Counted from the stretch's first letter, positions 24,376 through 35,717 are shown. The stretch is DNA of 64,000 nt from Streptomyces vietnamensis (GCF_000830005.1 NZ_CP010407.1:6708001-6772000), one strand, 5' to 3'. Notes: a model not told the origin generated them from the letters alone. Program-made: numbers and translations.

Positions 24376-25488
24376 ATGGCCCTCAAGACGCCCCACCCCG
24401 TGCTCGGCCCCCGCGCCCTGAACCGCGCCACCCTCGACCGGCAGCTGCTTCTGCGCCCCGCCGCACTCGGTGTCGAGGAGGCCGTCGGCCACCTCGTGGG
24501 TCTCCAGGCCCAGAACACCAAGCCCCCGTACTACGCGCTCGCCGCCCGCCTCGACGGGTTCCGGCCCGAGCAGCTGTCCGCGCTCATGGAGTCCCGGGCC
24601 GTCGCCCGGATCGTCTCGCTGCGGTCCACCGTCCACACCCATACCGCCCGCGACGCCGTCGGCCTGCGGCGGCTCGTGCAGGCCGGGGCCATCGACCGGG
24701 AGCTGAGGATGTTCCGCAAGGGGCTCGACGGCGTCGACCTCGACCGGCTCACCGCCCTGGCGACCGCGTACGTGGAGGAGCGGCCCCGTACCCCCAAGGA
24801 GCTGCGGGAGCACCTGCTCCGGGAGTGGCCGGACGCCGACCCGCAGGCGCTCACCATCGCCGCCCGCTGCCTGCTGCTCATGGTGCAGGTCACCCCGCGC
24901 GGTCTGTGGGGGCGCAGCGGGCAGGTCGCGCTCACGACCGTCCGCGCGTGGTTCGACGGGGTCGAGGACCGGGCCGCCGACCTCGACGAGACCGTGCGGC
25001 GCTACCTCGGTGCCTTCGGGCCCGCCTCCGTCAAGGACATGCAGATCTGGTGCGGTCTCACCCGCCTCCGCCCGGCCTTCGAGCGGTTGCGGCCGGAGCT
25101 CCTCGTCTTCCGGGACGAGCAGGGCACCGAGCTCTTCGACCTCCCCGACGCGCCCCGCCCCGACGAGGACACCCCGGCCCCGCCCCGCTTCCTGCCCGAG
25201 TTCGACAACCTGCTGCTCTCGCACGCCGACCGCACCCGCGTCGTCCCCGCCGCGTACCGCTCCCGCACCTGGACCGGCAACCAGGCGCACCGCGTCTTCC
25301 TCCTCGACGGCTTCCTCGCCGGGCTCTGGCGCCTCGACGAGGCGAAGGACCGCACCACGCTCACCATCGAACCCTTCACCCGCCCGACCCGGGCGCAGAG
25401 TGCCGCACTGACCGCCGAGGCGGAGCGGACCCTTCGGCTGCTGGGGCCGGCGGGCGTCCCGTACGACATCGTGCACGCGGACGCCTGA
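24376..25488 (+). CDS. Winged-helix protein, AlkZ-like (HTH_42) DNA glycosylase family
   Basis: A 370-residue member of the HTH_42/YcaQ-AlkZ superfamily of tandem winged-helix DNA glycosylases. Near the N-terminus LVGLQAQN places Gln44 and Gln46 in a QxQ pattern; in AlkZ such a pair is catalytic, whereas YcaQ has QxD. RIVSLRSTVHTH and the C-terminal FDNLLLSHADRTRV are also family stretches. ATG 24376 lies past the heptamer array and is preceded by no strong ribosome site. AlkZ-like proteins in streptomycetes include self-resistance enzymes for DNA-alkylating natural products and general repair enzymes; with no biosynthetic genes nearby I favour repair. Confidence 0.8.
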   Translation: MALKTPHPVLGPRALNRATLDRQLLLRPAALGVEEAVGHLVGLQAQNTKPPYYALAARLDGFRPEQLSALMESRAVARIVSLRSTVHTHTARDAVGLRRLVQAGAIDRELRMFRKGLDGVDLDRLTALATAYVEERPRTPKELREHLLREWPDADPQALTIAARCLLLMVQVTPRGLWGRSGQVALTTVRAWFDGVEDRAADLDETVRRYLGAFGPASVKDMQIWCGLTRLRPAFERLRPELLVFRDEQGTELFDLPDAPRPDEDTPAPPRFLPEFDNLLLSHADRTRVVPAAYRSRTWTGNQAHRVFLLDGFLAGLWRLDEAKDRTTLTIEPFTRPTRAQSAALTAEAERTLRLLGPAGVPYDIVHADA

Positions 25489-25500
25489 GCTTCCGCCCCC

Positions 25501-26325
25501 CTACGGCAGGACCCCCGCCCTCCGCGCCGCCACCACCGCCTCCAGGCGGGTGTGGGCGCCCAGTTTGCGCATGGCCGAGCGCAGGTAGCCCTTCACCGTC
25601 TCCGGGCGCAGGCCCAGGCGCCCGGCCGCCGTCGCGTTCGTCGCGCCCGAGGCGACCGCCGCCAGGACGTCCGTCTCGCGGGGGGTGAGGGCGACGCCGG
25701 GGAGCGCGGGGGCCGTGCCGGAGGCCGATTCGAGGCGGCCGCAGACGGCGAGGAGACGGTCCCGGAGCCCCGGGTCGAGGACCTTCGGGGCCAGCTCGCG
25801 CAGCTCCCCGTACGCCGCCCGGACCTCCTCCCAGGAAGGGCCCGGCGGCGGGGGCGCGAGCAGTTGCCGCACCTCGTCCCGTACCGCGAGGGCCTGCTCG
25901 ACGTCACGGGCCGCCGCCATCGCCGCGTCGAAGACCCGCTCGCCGATCGGCAGGGACTCGCGCAGCGCCCCGTACAGCACCCCGCGCACCTTGCGCCGTA
26001 CGACGACGGGGACGGCGATCACCGAGCGCAGGCCCTCCGCCGAGACCGGAACGTCGTACTCGTGGGTGATGTGCCGCGACGCCTGGTAGTCCGTGACCGC
26101 GCACGGCCGGGAGAGGGCCAGGCACTTCCCGCCCAGGCCCGAGCCGGCCGAGATCGCCAGTCCGCGCAGTGCGGGCGTCACCGCCCCGCTCAGCTCGGCG
26201 ATCCGCACCGTGCGGCCCGTGGCCCCCTCCTGGAGCAGTCCGCCGAAGACGACGGGCAGCCCGCTGGCGCGCCTCAGCCGCAGCAGCGCCGTACGCAACT
26301 CCACCGCTTCCACCATCTCGGGCAC
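25501..26325 (-). CDS. GAF-LuxR transcriptional regulator
   Basis: A 274-residue regulator. The N-terminal about 160 residues are a GAF-like sensor (GLGGKCLALSRPCAVTDY, then VIAVPVVVRRKVRGVLYGALR). The C-terminal about 65 residues are a LuxR helix-turn-helix, LTPRETDVLAAVASGATNATAAGRLGLRPETVKGYLRS. It lies divergently from two overlapping acyl-CoA synthetase genes, which it probably controls in response to a small ligand. The C-terminus is convergent with the AlkZ-like gene, only 12 bp away. Confidence 0.87.
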   Translation of the reverse strand: MPEMVEAVELRTALLRLRRASGLPVVFGGLLQEGATGRTVRIAELSGAVTPALRGLAISAGSGLGGKCLALSRPCAVTDYQASRHITHEYDVPVSAEGLRSVIAVPVVVRRKVRGVLYGALRESLPIGERVFDAAMAAARDVEQALAVRDEVRQLLAPPPPGPSWEEVRAAYGELRELAPKVLDPGLRDRLLAVCGRLESASGTAPALPGVALTPRETDVLAAVASGATNATAAGRLGLRPETVKGYLRSAMRKLGAHTRLEAVVAARRAGVLP

Positions 26326-26415
26326 GGAACCACTCCTTCACCCCCGAACGGGGGTAGTGAGACCTGGGTCACCGATTACACGATGTCCGGGACAGTCCCG
26401 CAATGAGGAGGACAC

Positions 26416-28101
26416 ATGACGGCCACGAGCGCGACCGGTGCGACGGAGAGGTTCCGGGCCGCCCGGGACTTCCTGCTGCAGCATCGCGAGGACTACGAGA
26501 CGGCCTACGAGGGCTTCGCCTGGCCCCGGCCCGACCGTTTCAACTGGGCGCTCGAATGGTTCGACGTCATCGCGCGGGACAACGACCGGACCGCGCTGCA
26601 CATCGTCGAGGAGGACGGCTCCGAGACGCGGGTGAGCTTCGCCGAGATGTCCGCCCGCTCGAACCGGGTCGCGAACTGGCTCCGCGCCCAGGGCGTGCGC
26701 GCCGGCGACCGGATCATCCTGATGCTCGGCAACCAGGTCGAGCTGTGGGAGACCGTGCTCGCCGCGATGAAGCTGCGCGCCGTCCTCATCCCCGCCACCC
26801 CGCTCCTCGGCCCCGCCGACCTGCGTGACCGCGTCGACCGGGGCCACGCCCGGCACGTGATCGTGCGCGCCGAGGACACCGCCAAGTTCGACGACGTCCC
26901 CGGGGACTACACCCGGATCTCGGTGGGCGGCGACGGGGTGAACTGGCTGGGGTACGAGCACGCCGCCCAGGAGTCGGACGTGTTCGAGCCCGACGGCGTC
27001 ACCCTCGCCGACGACACCCTGATGCTGTACTTCACCTCCGGCACGACCGCCCGCCCCAAGCTGGTCGAGCACACCCACACCTCGTACCCCGTCGGCCACC
27101 TCTCGACGATGTACTGGATCGGCCTCAAGCCCGGCGACGTGCACCTCAACATCTCCTCGCCGGGCTGGGCGAAGCACGCCTGGTCCAACCTCTTCGCGCC
27201 GTGGAACGCCGAGGCGACCGTCTTCATCCACAACTACACCCGCTTCGACCCGGCCCGCCTCATGGACGAGATGGAGCGGAACGGCGTCACCAGCTTCTGC
27301 GCCCCGCCGACCGTGTGGCGGATGCTGATCCAGGCCGACCTCGGCCAGCTGAAGACCCCGCCGCGCGAGGTCGTCGCCGCCGGCGAACCGCTCAACCCCG
27401 AGGTCATCGAGTCGGTGCGGCGCGCTTGGGGCGTCACCATCCGCGACGGCTTCGGCCAGACCGAGACCGCCGTCCAGGTCTCCAACAGCCCCGGCCAGCG
27501 GCTCAAGGAGGGCTCCATGGGACGCCCGAGCCCCGGCTTCAAGGTCACCCTCGTCGACCCGGTGAGCGGCCGGCCGGACGTCGAGGAGGGCGAGATCTGC
27601 CTCGACCTCTCCGCCCACCCGGTGGGCCTGATGACCGGCTACCACGGCGACCCGGAGCGTACGGCGGAGGCGATGGCCGACGGCTACTACCGCACCGGCG
27701 ACATCGGCTCCCGCGACGAGGACGGCTACATCACGTACATCGGGCGCGCCGACGACGTCTTCAAGGCCAGTGACTACAAGATCTCCCCCTTCGAGCTGGA
27801 GAGCGCGCTCCTGGAGCACGAGGCCGTCGCCGAGGCGGCCGTCGTCCCCGCCCCCGACCCGCTGCGGCTCGCCGTCCCCAAGGCGTACATCGTCCTCGCG
27901 GCGGGCTGGGAGCCGACCGCGGAGACCGCGAAGGCCCTCTTCGCCCACTCGCGCGCGGTCCTCGCCCCGTACAAGCGCGTCCGCCGCATCGAGTTCGCCG
28001 ACCTGCCCAAGACGGTCTCCGGGAAGATCCGGCGCGTCGAACTGCGCCGGCTGACGGCGGAGGGCGGCGGCAAGGAGTACGTGGAAGGGGACCTCGGATG
28101 A
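26416..28101 (+). CDS. AMP-dependent acyl-CoA synthetase (medium-chain/aryl type)
   Basis: A 561-residue ANL-family ligase. [19 protein letters not shown] lies near residues 202-220, [11 protein letters not shown] near 345, and the C-terminal [13 protein letters not shown] holds the catalytic lysine. The N-terminal LEWFDVIA and [21 protein letters not shown] wording is typical of medium-chain acyl-CoA synthetases (ACSM-like) rather than FadD. GAGGAGG precedes the ATG. The gene overlaps the next synthetase by 4 bp, giving two CoA ligases of different subfamilies made together and divergent from the GAF-LuxR gene. Confidence 0.87.
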   Translation: MTATSATGATERFRAARDFLLQHREDYETAYEGFAWPRPDRFNWALEWFDVIARDNDRTALHIVEEDGSETRVSFAEMSARSNRVANWLRAQGVRAGDRIILMLGNQVELWETVLAAMKLRAVLIPATPLLGPADLRDRVDRGHARHVIVRAEDTAKFDDVPGDYTRISVGGDGVNWLGYEHAAQESDVFEPDGVTLADDTLMLYFTSGTTARPKLVEHTHTSYPVGHLSTMYWIGLKPGDVHLNISSPGWAKHAWSNLFAPWNAEATVFIHNYTRFDPARLMDEMERNGVTSFCAPPTVWRMLIQADLGQLKTPPREVVAAGEPLNPEVIESVRRAWGVTIRDGFGQTETAVQVSNSPGQRLKEGSMGRPSPGFKVTLVDPVSGRPDVEEGEICLDLSAHPVGLMTGYHGDPERTAEAMADGYYRTGDIGSRDEDGYITYIGRADDVFKASDYKISPFELESALLEHEAVAEAAVVPAPDPLRLAVPKAYIVLAAGWEPTAETAKALFAHSRAVLAPYKRVRRIEFADLPKTVSGKIRRVELRRLTAEGGGKEYVEGDLG

Positions 28102-29684
28102 ACCTGTCCTACGCACATGGCGTGTCGGACACGCCGCTCCTCGGCGACACCATCGCCGACAACCTCGACCGGGCCGTCGCCGCCTGGCCCGACCGGGAGG
28201 CCCTCGTCGACGTTCCGAGTGGGCGCCGCTGGACGTACGCGCAGTTCGGCGCCGACGTCGACCGGCTCGCCGGCTCCCTGCTCGGCAGCGGGGTCCGCAA
28301 GGGCGACCGGGTCGGCATCTGGGCGGTGAACTGCGCCGAGTGGGTCCTCGTCCAGTACGCCACCGCCCGCATCGGCGCGATCATGGTGAACATCAACCCG
28401 GCCTATCGCGCCCACGAGTTGGAGTACGTCCTCAAGCAGGCCGGCATCTCGCTCCTGTTCGCCTCGCTCACGCACAAGACGAGCGACTACCGGGCCATGG
28501 TCGAGGAAGTGCGGGGCGCGTGCCCCGAGTTGCGCGAGGCCGTCTACTTCGGCGACCCGAGCTGGGACGCGCTGCTCGCCCGGACGCCCGGGGAGCTCCG
28601 CCCGGAGCCGCTCTCCTGCGACGAGCCCGTCAATATCCAGTACACCTCGGGGACGACGGGCTTCCCGAAGGGCGCCACGCTCTCCCACCACAACATCCTC
28701 AACAACGGTTATTTCGTGGGCGAGATGATCGCCTACAGCGAGCAGGACCGCATCTGTATCCCGGTGCCCTTCTACCACTGCTTCGGCATGGTCATGGGGA
28801 ACCTCGCGGCCACCTCGCACGGCGCCTGCATGGTCATCCCGGCCGCCTCCTTCGACCCGGCGGCCACCCTCCGGGCGGTCCAGGAGGAGCGCTGCACCTC
28901 CCTCTACGGGGTGCCGACGATGTTCATCGCCGAGCTCAACCTCCCCGACTTCGCCTCGTACGACCTCTCCACGCTCCGCACCGGGATCATGGCGGGCTCG
29001 CCGTGCCCGGTCGAGGTGATGAAGCGGGTCGTCGCCGAGATGAACATGGCGGAGGTGTCGATCTGCTACGGCATGACCGAGACCTCGCCCGTCTCCACCC
29101 AGACCCGCCGCGACGACGACCTGGAGCGCCGCACCGGCACCGTCGGCCGGGTCATGCCGCACGTCGAGGTGAAGGTCGTCGACCCGGCGACCGGTCTGAC
29201 GGTCGAGCGCGGTGAGGCGGGGGAGCTGTGCACCCGCGGCTACAGCGTGATGCTCGGCTACTGGGACGAGCCGGAGAAGACCGCCGAGGCGATCGACACC
29301 GGCCGCTGGATGCACACCGGGGACCTGGCGGTGATGCGGGACGACGGCTACGTGCAGATCGTCGGCCGCATCAAGGACATGATCATCCGGGGCGGGGAGA
29401 ACGTGTACCCGCGCGAGATCGAGGAGTTCCTCTACGGGCACCCCAAGATCGCGGACGTCCAGGTCGTCGGCGTCCCCGACGAGCGGTACGGCGAGGAGAT
29501 CCTGGCCTGCGTGATCCCGCGCGACCCCGCCGACCCGCCCACCCTGGACGAGGTCACCGCCTTCTGCCGGGACCGGCTCGCCCACTACAAGATCCCGCGC
29601 AGGGTGGAGGTCCTCACCGCGTTCCCGATGACGGTGAGCGGCAAGGTGCGGAAGGTGGAGCTGCGGCAGAAGTACGGTTCCTAG
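28098..29684 (+). CDS. Fatty acyl-CoA synthetase, AMP-binding
   Basis: A 528-residue ANL-family enzyme with [17 protein letters not shown] near residues 180-196, [12 protein letters not shown] near 318, [23 protein letters not shown] near 405 and the terminal [14 protein letters not shown]. Its [17 protein letters not shown] and [13 protein letters not shown] segments match the short/medium-to-long fatty acyl-CoA synthetase group. It is translationally coupled to the preceding ligase. Its TAG stop is part of CTAG, which also serves as the stop of the convergent GNAT gene, so the two coding regions overlap by 4 bp. Confidence 0.9.
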   Translation: MNLSYAHGVSDTPLLGDTIADNLDRAVAAWPDREALVDVPSGRRWTYAQFGADVDRLAGSLLGSGVRKGDRVGIWAVNCAEWVLVQYATARIGAIMVNINPAYRAHELEYVLKQAGISLLFASLTHKTSDYRAMVEEVRGACPELREAVYFGDPSWDALLARTPGELRPEPLSCDEPVNIQYTSGTTGFPKGATLSHHNILNNGYFVGEMIAYSEQDRICIPVPFYHCFGMVMGNLAATSHGACMVIPAASFDPAATLRAVQEERCTSLYGVPTMFIAELNLPDFASYDLSTLRTGIMAGSPCPVEVMKRVVAEMNMAEVSICYGMTETSPVSTQTRRDDDLERRTGTVGRVMPHVEVKVVDPATGLTVERGEAGELCTRGYSVMLGYWDEPEKTAEAIDTGRWMHTGDLAVMRDDGYVQIVGRIKDMIIRGGENVYPREIEEFLYGHPKIADVQVVGVPDERYGEEILACVIPRDPADPPTLDEVTAFCRDRLAHYKIPRRVEVLTAFPMTVSGKVRKVELRQKYGS

Positions 29685-30244
29685 CGGTTCCTGACGGCTC
29701 CCCGCGGTTCCTGGACGACCTCCGGTTCCTGGACGACCTCCCGGCGCATGCAGACGCGGGGCCAGACCGACAGGCCGTGGGCCGCCTCGGCGCGGCTGAT
29801 GGCGCGCAGGCCCTCCGTGAGCGCCGGGTCGGATTCAGTGAGCGTACGGAAGCCGAGCCGCGTGTAGTACGGGGCGTTCCACGGCACTTCGGTGAAGGTC
29901 GTCAGCGTCAGGGCCGCCAGGCCCTGCTCCCTGGCGGCCTCCGCCAGGTGCTCGATCAGCGCCCGGCCGACACCCCTGCGGGCGGCGTCCGGGTGCACCG
30001 ACACCTGCTCGATGTGGGCGGCGCCGTCGACGGTGTCCATCAGCAGGTACGCGACCGGGCGGTCGGCGGCGTCCACCGCCACCCAGGCCCGCCCCGCACT
30101 GCGGTACGCCTCCAGGACGTCCAGGGGCAGCGGGTCGTCGTCGGCGATCGCCGCCATGCCGAGGGTACGGAACGGCTCGCCCGCCGCCCGTTCGATGTCC
30201 TGGAGCAGCGGGAGTTCGGCCGGAGCGGCCGCTCTGATGCGCAT
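29681..30244 (-). CDS. GNAT-family N-acetyltransferase
   Basis: A 187-residue acetyltransferase. [27 protein letters not shown] (residues about 78-104) contains the V-x-P and RxGxGxA acetyl-CoA binding motif A, followed by PYYTRLGFR motif B. The acceptor is unknown. The C-terminal tail repeats VVQEP twice, encoded by a direct DNA repeat (GGTTCCTGGACGACCTCC, 29707-29744 region), so it has been extended by a small duplication. It starts 19 bp after the TIGR04222-like gene and is probably cotranscribed with it. An upstream start at 30286 would overlap that gene and is less likely. Confidence 0.85.
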   Translation of the reverse strand: MRIRAAAPAELPLLQDIERAAGEPFRTLGMAAIADDDPLPLDVLEAYRSAGRAWVAVDAADRPVAYLLMDTVDGAAHIEQVSVHPDAARRGVGRALIEHLAEAAREQGLAALTLTTFTEVPWNAPYYTRLGFRTLTESDPALTEGLRAISRAEAAHGLSVWPRVCMRREVVQEPEVVQEPRGAVRNR

Positions 30245-30263
30245 ACGACAGTATGGCGCGGCC

Positions 30264-31088
30264 TCAGCGCGGCGGGCCGCCCGCACCCGGGCCGCCGTCC
30301 GACGGCGGCCGGTTCCGGTCGACCTCCCGGGGGCGGTTCCGGTCGACCTCCTGGGGGCGGTCGAGCAGCCCGCCGTCGCGCGAGAAGCGGGGCAGGAACA
30401 GGGCCAGGGCCGGATCGCCGTACAACGCCACGTACAGCTGGACGAGCCGGCCGTCCGTCACCTCGCGCCGGTGGGCCGGCAGCGGATACCGCTCCCGCAG
30501 GCCGGTCAGGAGCCGCCGCGCCGTCTTCGTGGTGTCCGGCAGGCGCAGCAGCACCACCGCCACCAGGACCGGCGGCACCCCGGCCGCGAGCGCCCCGGCG
30601 AGGCCCGCCCCCTCGGCCCCGGTCAGGAACGGCCCCGCAAGTGCTGTCAGCGGGACGCAGCCGAGCAGCACCCGGGCCGCCCACAGCCGCACGGGCGGAC
30701 GGAGCAGCCCGGCCCCGCGCAGCTCGCCGCGCAGTGCGTCCACCGCCCGCCGCGCCTCGGGCCGCAGCGCGAGGGCCCGCAGCGCGAGCGCCCGGTGCAG
30801 CGCCCCGTGCACGCCTAGCTGTACGGGGTCACGCGTGCGGCCCGGCCCGCCATTGGCCCGAATCGTATGTTTACGGCCCGCCGCGACCGCCCCGCGCTGA
30901 TGCAGCGCCACCAGGGCCACGGTGACGGCCGCCCGCCGCCCGCCCCGCAGCAGCGCGAGGGCCTGCGGCGGGGGCACGGCGCCCTCCCCGGTCTCCTCGC
31001 TGCGGGTTCCGCCGCTTCGCAACAGCAGGGCGGCGAGCAGGAGTTCACCCCAGGCCGCTCCGATGAACCACCACGTCCCCGTCGGCAT
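30264..31088 (-). CDS. TIGR04222-like membrane protein
   Basis: A 274-residue protein. A hydrophobic N-terminal segment (WWFIGAAWGELLLAALLL) is followed by PPPQALALLRGGRRAAVTVALVALHQRGAV. This LAyLxGGxxRAvxxALaxLhxrGxv pattern marks the actinobacterial TIGR04222 family. Two more hydrophobic stretches (around LLGCVPLTALAGPFL and ALAAGVPPVLVAVVLL) suggest membrane anchoring. The tail carries a direct repeat, EVDRNRP twice, from a 24-bp DNA duplication near 30311-30357. Function is unknown. ATG 31088 (after GGGGGG) is preferred to GTG 31136. Confidence 0.65.
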   Translation of the reverse strand: MPTGTWWFIGAAWGELLLAALLLRSGGTRSEETGEGAVPPPQALALLRGGRRAAVTVALVALHQRGAVAAGRKHTIRANGGPGRTRDPVQLGVHGALHRALALRALALRPEARRAVDALRGELRGAGLLRPPVRLWAARVLLGCVPLTALAGPFLTGAEGAGLAGALAAGVPPVLVAVVLLRLPDTTKTARRLLTGLRERYPLPAHRREVTDGRLVQLYVALYGDPALALFLPRFSRDGGLLDRPQEVDRNRPREVDRNRPPSDGGPGAGGPPR

Positions 31089-31187
31089 GACAGCCACCCC
31101 CCGAGGGTGTTGTGCCCGGGAGAGCGTGATCGTCACGCGTGAATGGCCGATTTCGGATGCCGAGGAGTTGTGTGGGGGTGCTGTGGG

Positions 31188-32618
31188 TCAGGCGCCGCCC
31201 GCCGCCAGGTCGTCCGCGGCGTTGTTGATCGGCTGCGGGGTGCCCGTCAGGTCGAGGACGAAGAGCGGGAGCCCGACCTCGGCGGCGCGCGAGCGGGCCT
31301 CCGGGGTGTAGCCCGCGAGCGAGAAGAACACGCTCACGGTGGCGGTGCTCAGCCCGTTGAGCCAGAGGCACTCGACGGCCCGCAGCCCGGTGGGCCGGGT
31401 GCTCGGGTCGACCTGGGCGACCAGGCCGGGCGCCCGCAGGTCCACGCCGGACGAGGGGCGCTCCTCGGGCTGGACGACGTCCCTGAAGCCGAGCCAGCGC
31501 AGGTACCCGGCCGCTGCCGCGACCGCGTCCCGCGAGGTCCGGATCGTCACGGGCCGGAAGGGCCCGCGCAGCGGAGCCGGGCGCGGGGCCGCGGGCGGCG
31601 GCGGGATGCGCACGGGATACCGCTCGGCGAACGTACGGGGACGCGCGGGACCGGTCCCGTCCGTACCGCGCCCCGTCCTGCCGGCACCGCCCCGGGCCTT
31701 CGGCCCCGGCTCGAACCACGGCGAACCGGGCTCGACGGGCACGGCCCGCGCCCCGCCCGCGGGACCCTCGCCTGCGGGGCGGCCACCGGCACCGCCGACC
31801 GTCCCGCCGGAGGCGCCCGCACCACCGGTCCGGCCGCCGCCGGACGAAGCCTCCCGGCCGGGCCGGCGACGGTCACCCGCGCCACCGCTCGTACCACCGG
31901 CCCGGCCACCGCCCGCACCGCCGGCCCGGCCACCACCTGTACCGCTGGCCCGGCCGCCGTCCGTACCTCCGGACCGGCCGTCGGAGGCGCCGTCGGCCGT
32001 ACCGGGCCTGCCCGTCCCGGCCCTGCCCGTGCCAGCCCTGCCCGTGCCGGGCCCTTCCACGGGACCGCCGTCCGTACGGCGGCCCCCGGAAGCGGGGCCC
32101 GTCGCCCCGGCTCCGCCCGTACCGGCTCCGCCCGCCCCGGGAAGTCCGGTACGGGCTCCGCCCGGGTGCCTGTGGTTCGTACCAGGCCCCTCCGTACGGG
32201 GCCGGTCCGTACCGGCTCCCGTGCGAGGGACGCCCGTACCGGTTCCGGCCACGCCCCCGGCCGTCCCGCCCGTACCGCTTCCGGCCACCCCGCCCGCCGC
32301 GCCGCCGGCGCCCGCGCCGGTCCCGCCCGTCGCCCCCGGCTCCGTACCCGTGGCGTCCGTCGGCTGTACCGGTACCCGCAGCACCGTCCCGCAGGGGCAG
32401 CCCAGTTCCGGGTGGGGCCAGTCGCTCTCGCGGCCGCAGGCCCCGCAGCGGACGGTGACCCATTCGTCCGCCCAGTTCCGGTGCGTGATCGGCTCCGCGG
32501 CCGCGCCCGCCGTCACCGGTGGCGCGACGGGGCTCCCGCACGCGCAGGGGAAGACGGGTGGCGCGTACGCCTGCGTGCGCAGGCATTCCGGACAGCGCAC
32601 CGGTACCGACTCGCCCAC
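31188..32618 (-). CDS. Zinc-ribbon plus Mrr-like nuclease-fold protein with long Gly/Thr linker
   Basis: A 476-residue protein in three parts. The N-terminus has two zinc-ribbon-like units (CPEC...CAC and CGAC...CPC within the first 85 residues). Residues about 95-330 are a low-complexity linker dominated by Gly, Thr, Ala, Arg and Pro. The last about 110 residues, AAGYLRWLGFRDVV ... GVDLRAPGLVAQVD ... VFFSLAGYTPEARSRA, resemble the restriction-endonuclease-like Mrr domain, where D in GVD and Q-x-D in place of the usual QxK suggest a changed or lost active site. GTG 32618 is chosen; an upstream ATG is possible. No methyltransferase or defence gene is adjacent. Confidence 0.6.
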   Translation of the reverse strand: MGESVPVRCPECLRTQAYAPPVFPCACGSPVAPPVTAGAAAEPITHRNWADEWVTVRCGACGRESDWPHPELGCPCGTVLRVPVQPTDATGTEPGATGGTGAGAGGAAGGVAGSGTGGTAGGVAGTGTGVPRTGAGTDRPRTEGPGTNHRHPGGARTGLPGAGGAGTGGAGATGPASGGRRTDGGPVEGPGTGRAGTGRAGTGRPGTADGASDGRSGGTDGGRASGTGGGRAGGAGGGRAGGTSGGAGDRRRPGREASSGGGRTGGAGASGGTVGGAGGRPAGEGPAGGARAVPVEPGSPWFEPGPKARGGAGRTGRGTDGTGPARPRTFAERYPVRIPPPPAAPRPAPLRGPFRPVTIRTSRDAVAAAAGYLRWLGFRDVVQPEERPSSGVDLRAPGLVAQVDPSTRPTGLRAVECLWLNGLSTATVSVFFSLAGYTPEARSRAAEVGLPLFVLDLTGTPQPINNAADDLAAGGA

Positions 32619-32715
32619 AGCCCAACCCCCTGTCGTTCCGCCCCATCGTCCACCCATCCGACACCCCGGGGGAGGGTGTTCGGCCACTTCCGTGATCCCG
32701 GCGGGCGGACTTCTC

Positions 32716-32744
32716 TTGACGGCTCTCCGGAGCCCGACCTACAT
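32716..32744 (+). promoter_or_regulatory. gcl promoter
   Basis: TTGACG (32716-32721) and CTACAT (32739-32744) are separated by exactly 17 bp, a good vegetative promoter about 107 bp upstream of the glyoxylate carboligase ATG. Predicted transcription would start at the first of the two operators. Confidence 0.6.
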
Positions 32745-32747
32745 TGC

Positions 32748-32784
32748 TTCCGTATAGCAGAACAGTATTTCCGCATTACGGAAA
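32748..32784. promoter_or_regulatory. Paired AllR-like operators at gcl
   Basis: TTCCGTATAGCAGAA (32748-32762) and TTTCCGCATTACGGAAA (32768-32784) have centres 21 bp apart, two helical turns, just downstream of the -10 box. They match TTCCG-N5-CGGAA palindromes known for the IclR-type allantoin regulator AllR in streptomycetes (recalled, not searched). Binding would repress gcl until an allantoin/glyoxylate-type ligand is present. Confidence 0.7.
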
Positions 32785-32850
32785 CAGGCGGCCGGGCCTC
32801 CCGAGACGGGGCCCCGCCTGGATCCGCCCGGCCGAAGCAGGAGCACTCCC

Positions 32851-34638
<1,788 letters not shown>

Positions 34639-34639
34639 T

Positions 34640-35659
34640 TCACGGCGTCGTGAGACGACCCCCGCCCCGAGGAGCACCGGGGCGGGGGTCTCCCTGTGCC
34701 GCCACGAGGACCGCGCCCGCCTCCGTCCACTCGTAGAGGACCGAGCGGCCCGCCCGTCCCCGCCGTACGAGCCCGGCGTCGAGCAGCACCTTCAGGTGCC
34801 GGCCGACCGAGCCGAGCCCCTGCCCCGTGAGCGCCACCAACTGGCTGGTGGACAGCGGGGATCCGAGCCGTACGAGCACCCCGGCGCGGGCCGTCCCGAG
34901 CAGGGCCCCCAAGGCCTCCGGCACCGCCGGACCGGCCGCGTCCGCCAGGGCTCCCGCGCAGGCGTAGACGATCGAGTACCGCTCCGTCCCCTCCCACGAC
35001 ACCCAGCCGGTCGCCGGCGTCACCGGGACGAACAGCAGGCGCCCCCGGTCGATCGAACGCGGCGGATAGTCACGGGTGTTGACCTGGAGCCGTCCGTCGC
35101 CCAGCCAGCGCATCTTCCCCGGGCACAGCTCGTCGAGCGCCGCCGCCCAGCCGCCCCGGCTCAGCATCGCCGTCCGCGCCACCACGTCGGCCTCCAGGAT
35201 CCGCCGCCGGCGCACCCACTCCGGCCGTACCGTCTCCCGCCACACCCAGCCCAGTACCTCCGCGAGCCGCTCCGGCAGATCGCGCGCCGAGCGCAGCGGC
35301 TCCGGCACCGGTCCGCCGATCGCCACCGCCAACTGGTCCACGGCGTCGGCCGGTTCGGCCGCCCGGACCGCCTCGACCTCCTCCTCGAAGCTCCGCTCGC
35401 GGTCGCCAAGGGGGGTCGGGGTGAGGAAGTCCGCGTTCCAGGTGGGCCCGATCGCCGCCCGTACGAGCAGCGCGTCGAGCGGTTCGGCCGCGAGCCGCTC
35501 CCGGTACGCGGGCAGGTGCCGGTCGAGCCAGGCGCGCTCGCCGGGGTGCGCCGCCGCCCCCTTGTGCAGGGTCTTCAGCGAGGCGATCGTCTCCGCGAGC
35601 GGGGAGAAGACGAACGAGCTCTCCGCCAGGGTGTCCGTGCCGACCTGCCACCAGCCCAT
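34640..35659 (-). CDS. ArsR-type winged-helix transcriptional regulator
   Basis: A 339-residue regulator whose helix-turn-helix lies at the C-terminal end: GTARAGVLVRLGSPLSTSQLVALTGQGLGSVGRHLKVLLDAGLVRRGRAGRSVLYEWT is an ArsR/HTH_20-type winged helix. The N-terminal about 240 residues are an uncharacterised sensor domain (start WWQVGTDTLAESSFVFSPL) seen in many streptomycete regulators next to MFS genes. It is divergent from an MFS exporter over a near-perfect palindrome that covers its own start codon, implying autorepression. The final about 15 residues are encoded by the gcl terminator hairpin. Confidence 0.85.
   Translation of the reverse strand: MGWWQVGTDTLAESSFVFSPLAETIASLKTLHKGAAAHPGERAWLDRHLPAYRERLAAEPLDALLVRAAIGPTWNADFLTPTPLGDRERSFEEEVEAVRAAEPADAVDQLAVAIGGPVPEPLRSARDLPERLAEVLGWVWRETVRPEWVRRRRILEADVVARTAMLSRGGWAAALDELCPGKMRWLGDGRLQVNTRDYPPRSIDRGRLLFVPVTPATGWVSWEGTERYSIVYACAGALADAAGPAVPEALGALLGTARAGVLVRLGSPLSTSQLVALTGQGLGSVGRHLKVLLDAGLVRRGRAGRSVLYEWTEAGAVLVAAQGDPRPGAPRGGGRLTTP
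34657..34690. terminator. Bidirectional terminator after gcl
   Basis: GACCCCCGCCCCG (34657-34669) and CGGGGCGGGGGTC (34678-34690) form a 13-bp perfect GC-rich stem with an 8-nt loop. It lies between gcl and the convergent ArsR-type gene and is contained within the last codons of the latter. Confidence 0.65.
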
Positions 35660-35681
35660 GTTTCGCCTCCCCGCGAAACAT
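35658..35681. promoter_or_regulatory. Operator of the ArsR-type regulator / MFS pair
   Basis: ATGTTTCGC (35658-35666) and GCGAAACAT (35673-35681) are a perfect 9-bp inverted repeat with a 6-bp spacer. One arm includes the regulator's start codon region. It lies 36 bp upstream of the MFS start, so one dimer could block both genes. Confidence 0.7.
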
Positions 35682-35717
35682 TACCGGTGGTCCGCGCGCT
35701 CTCCGAGACTCCGCTCC

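Noticed and set aside
31188..32618. Restriction-modification or defence island
   Set aside because: The Mrr-like domain has an altered active site and no methyltransferase, helicase or other defence gene is adjacent.
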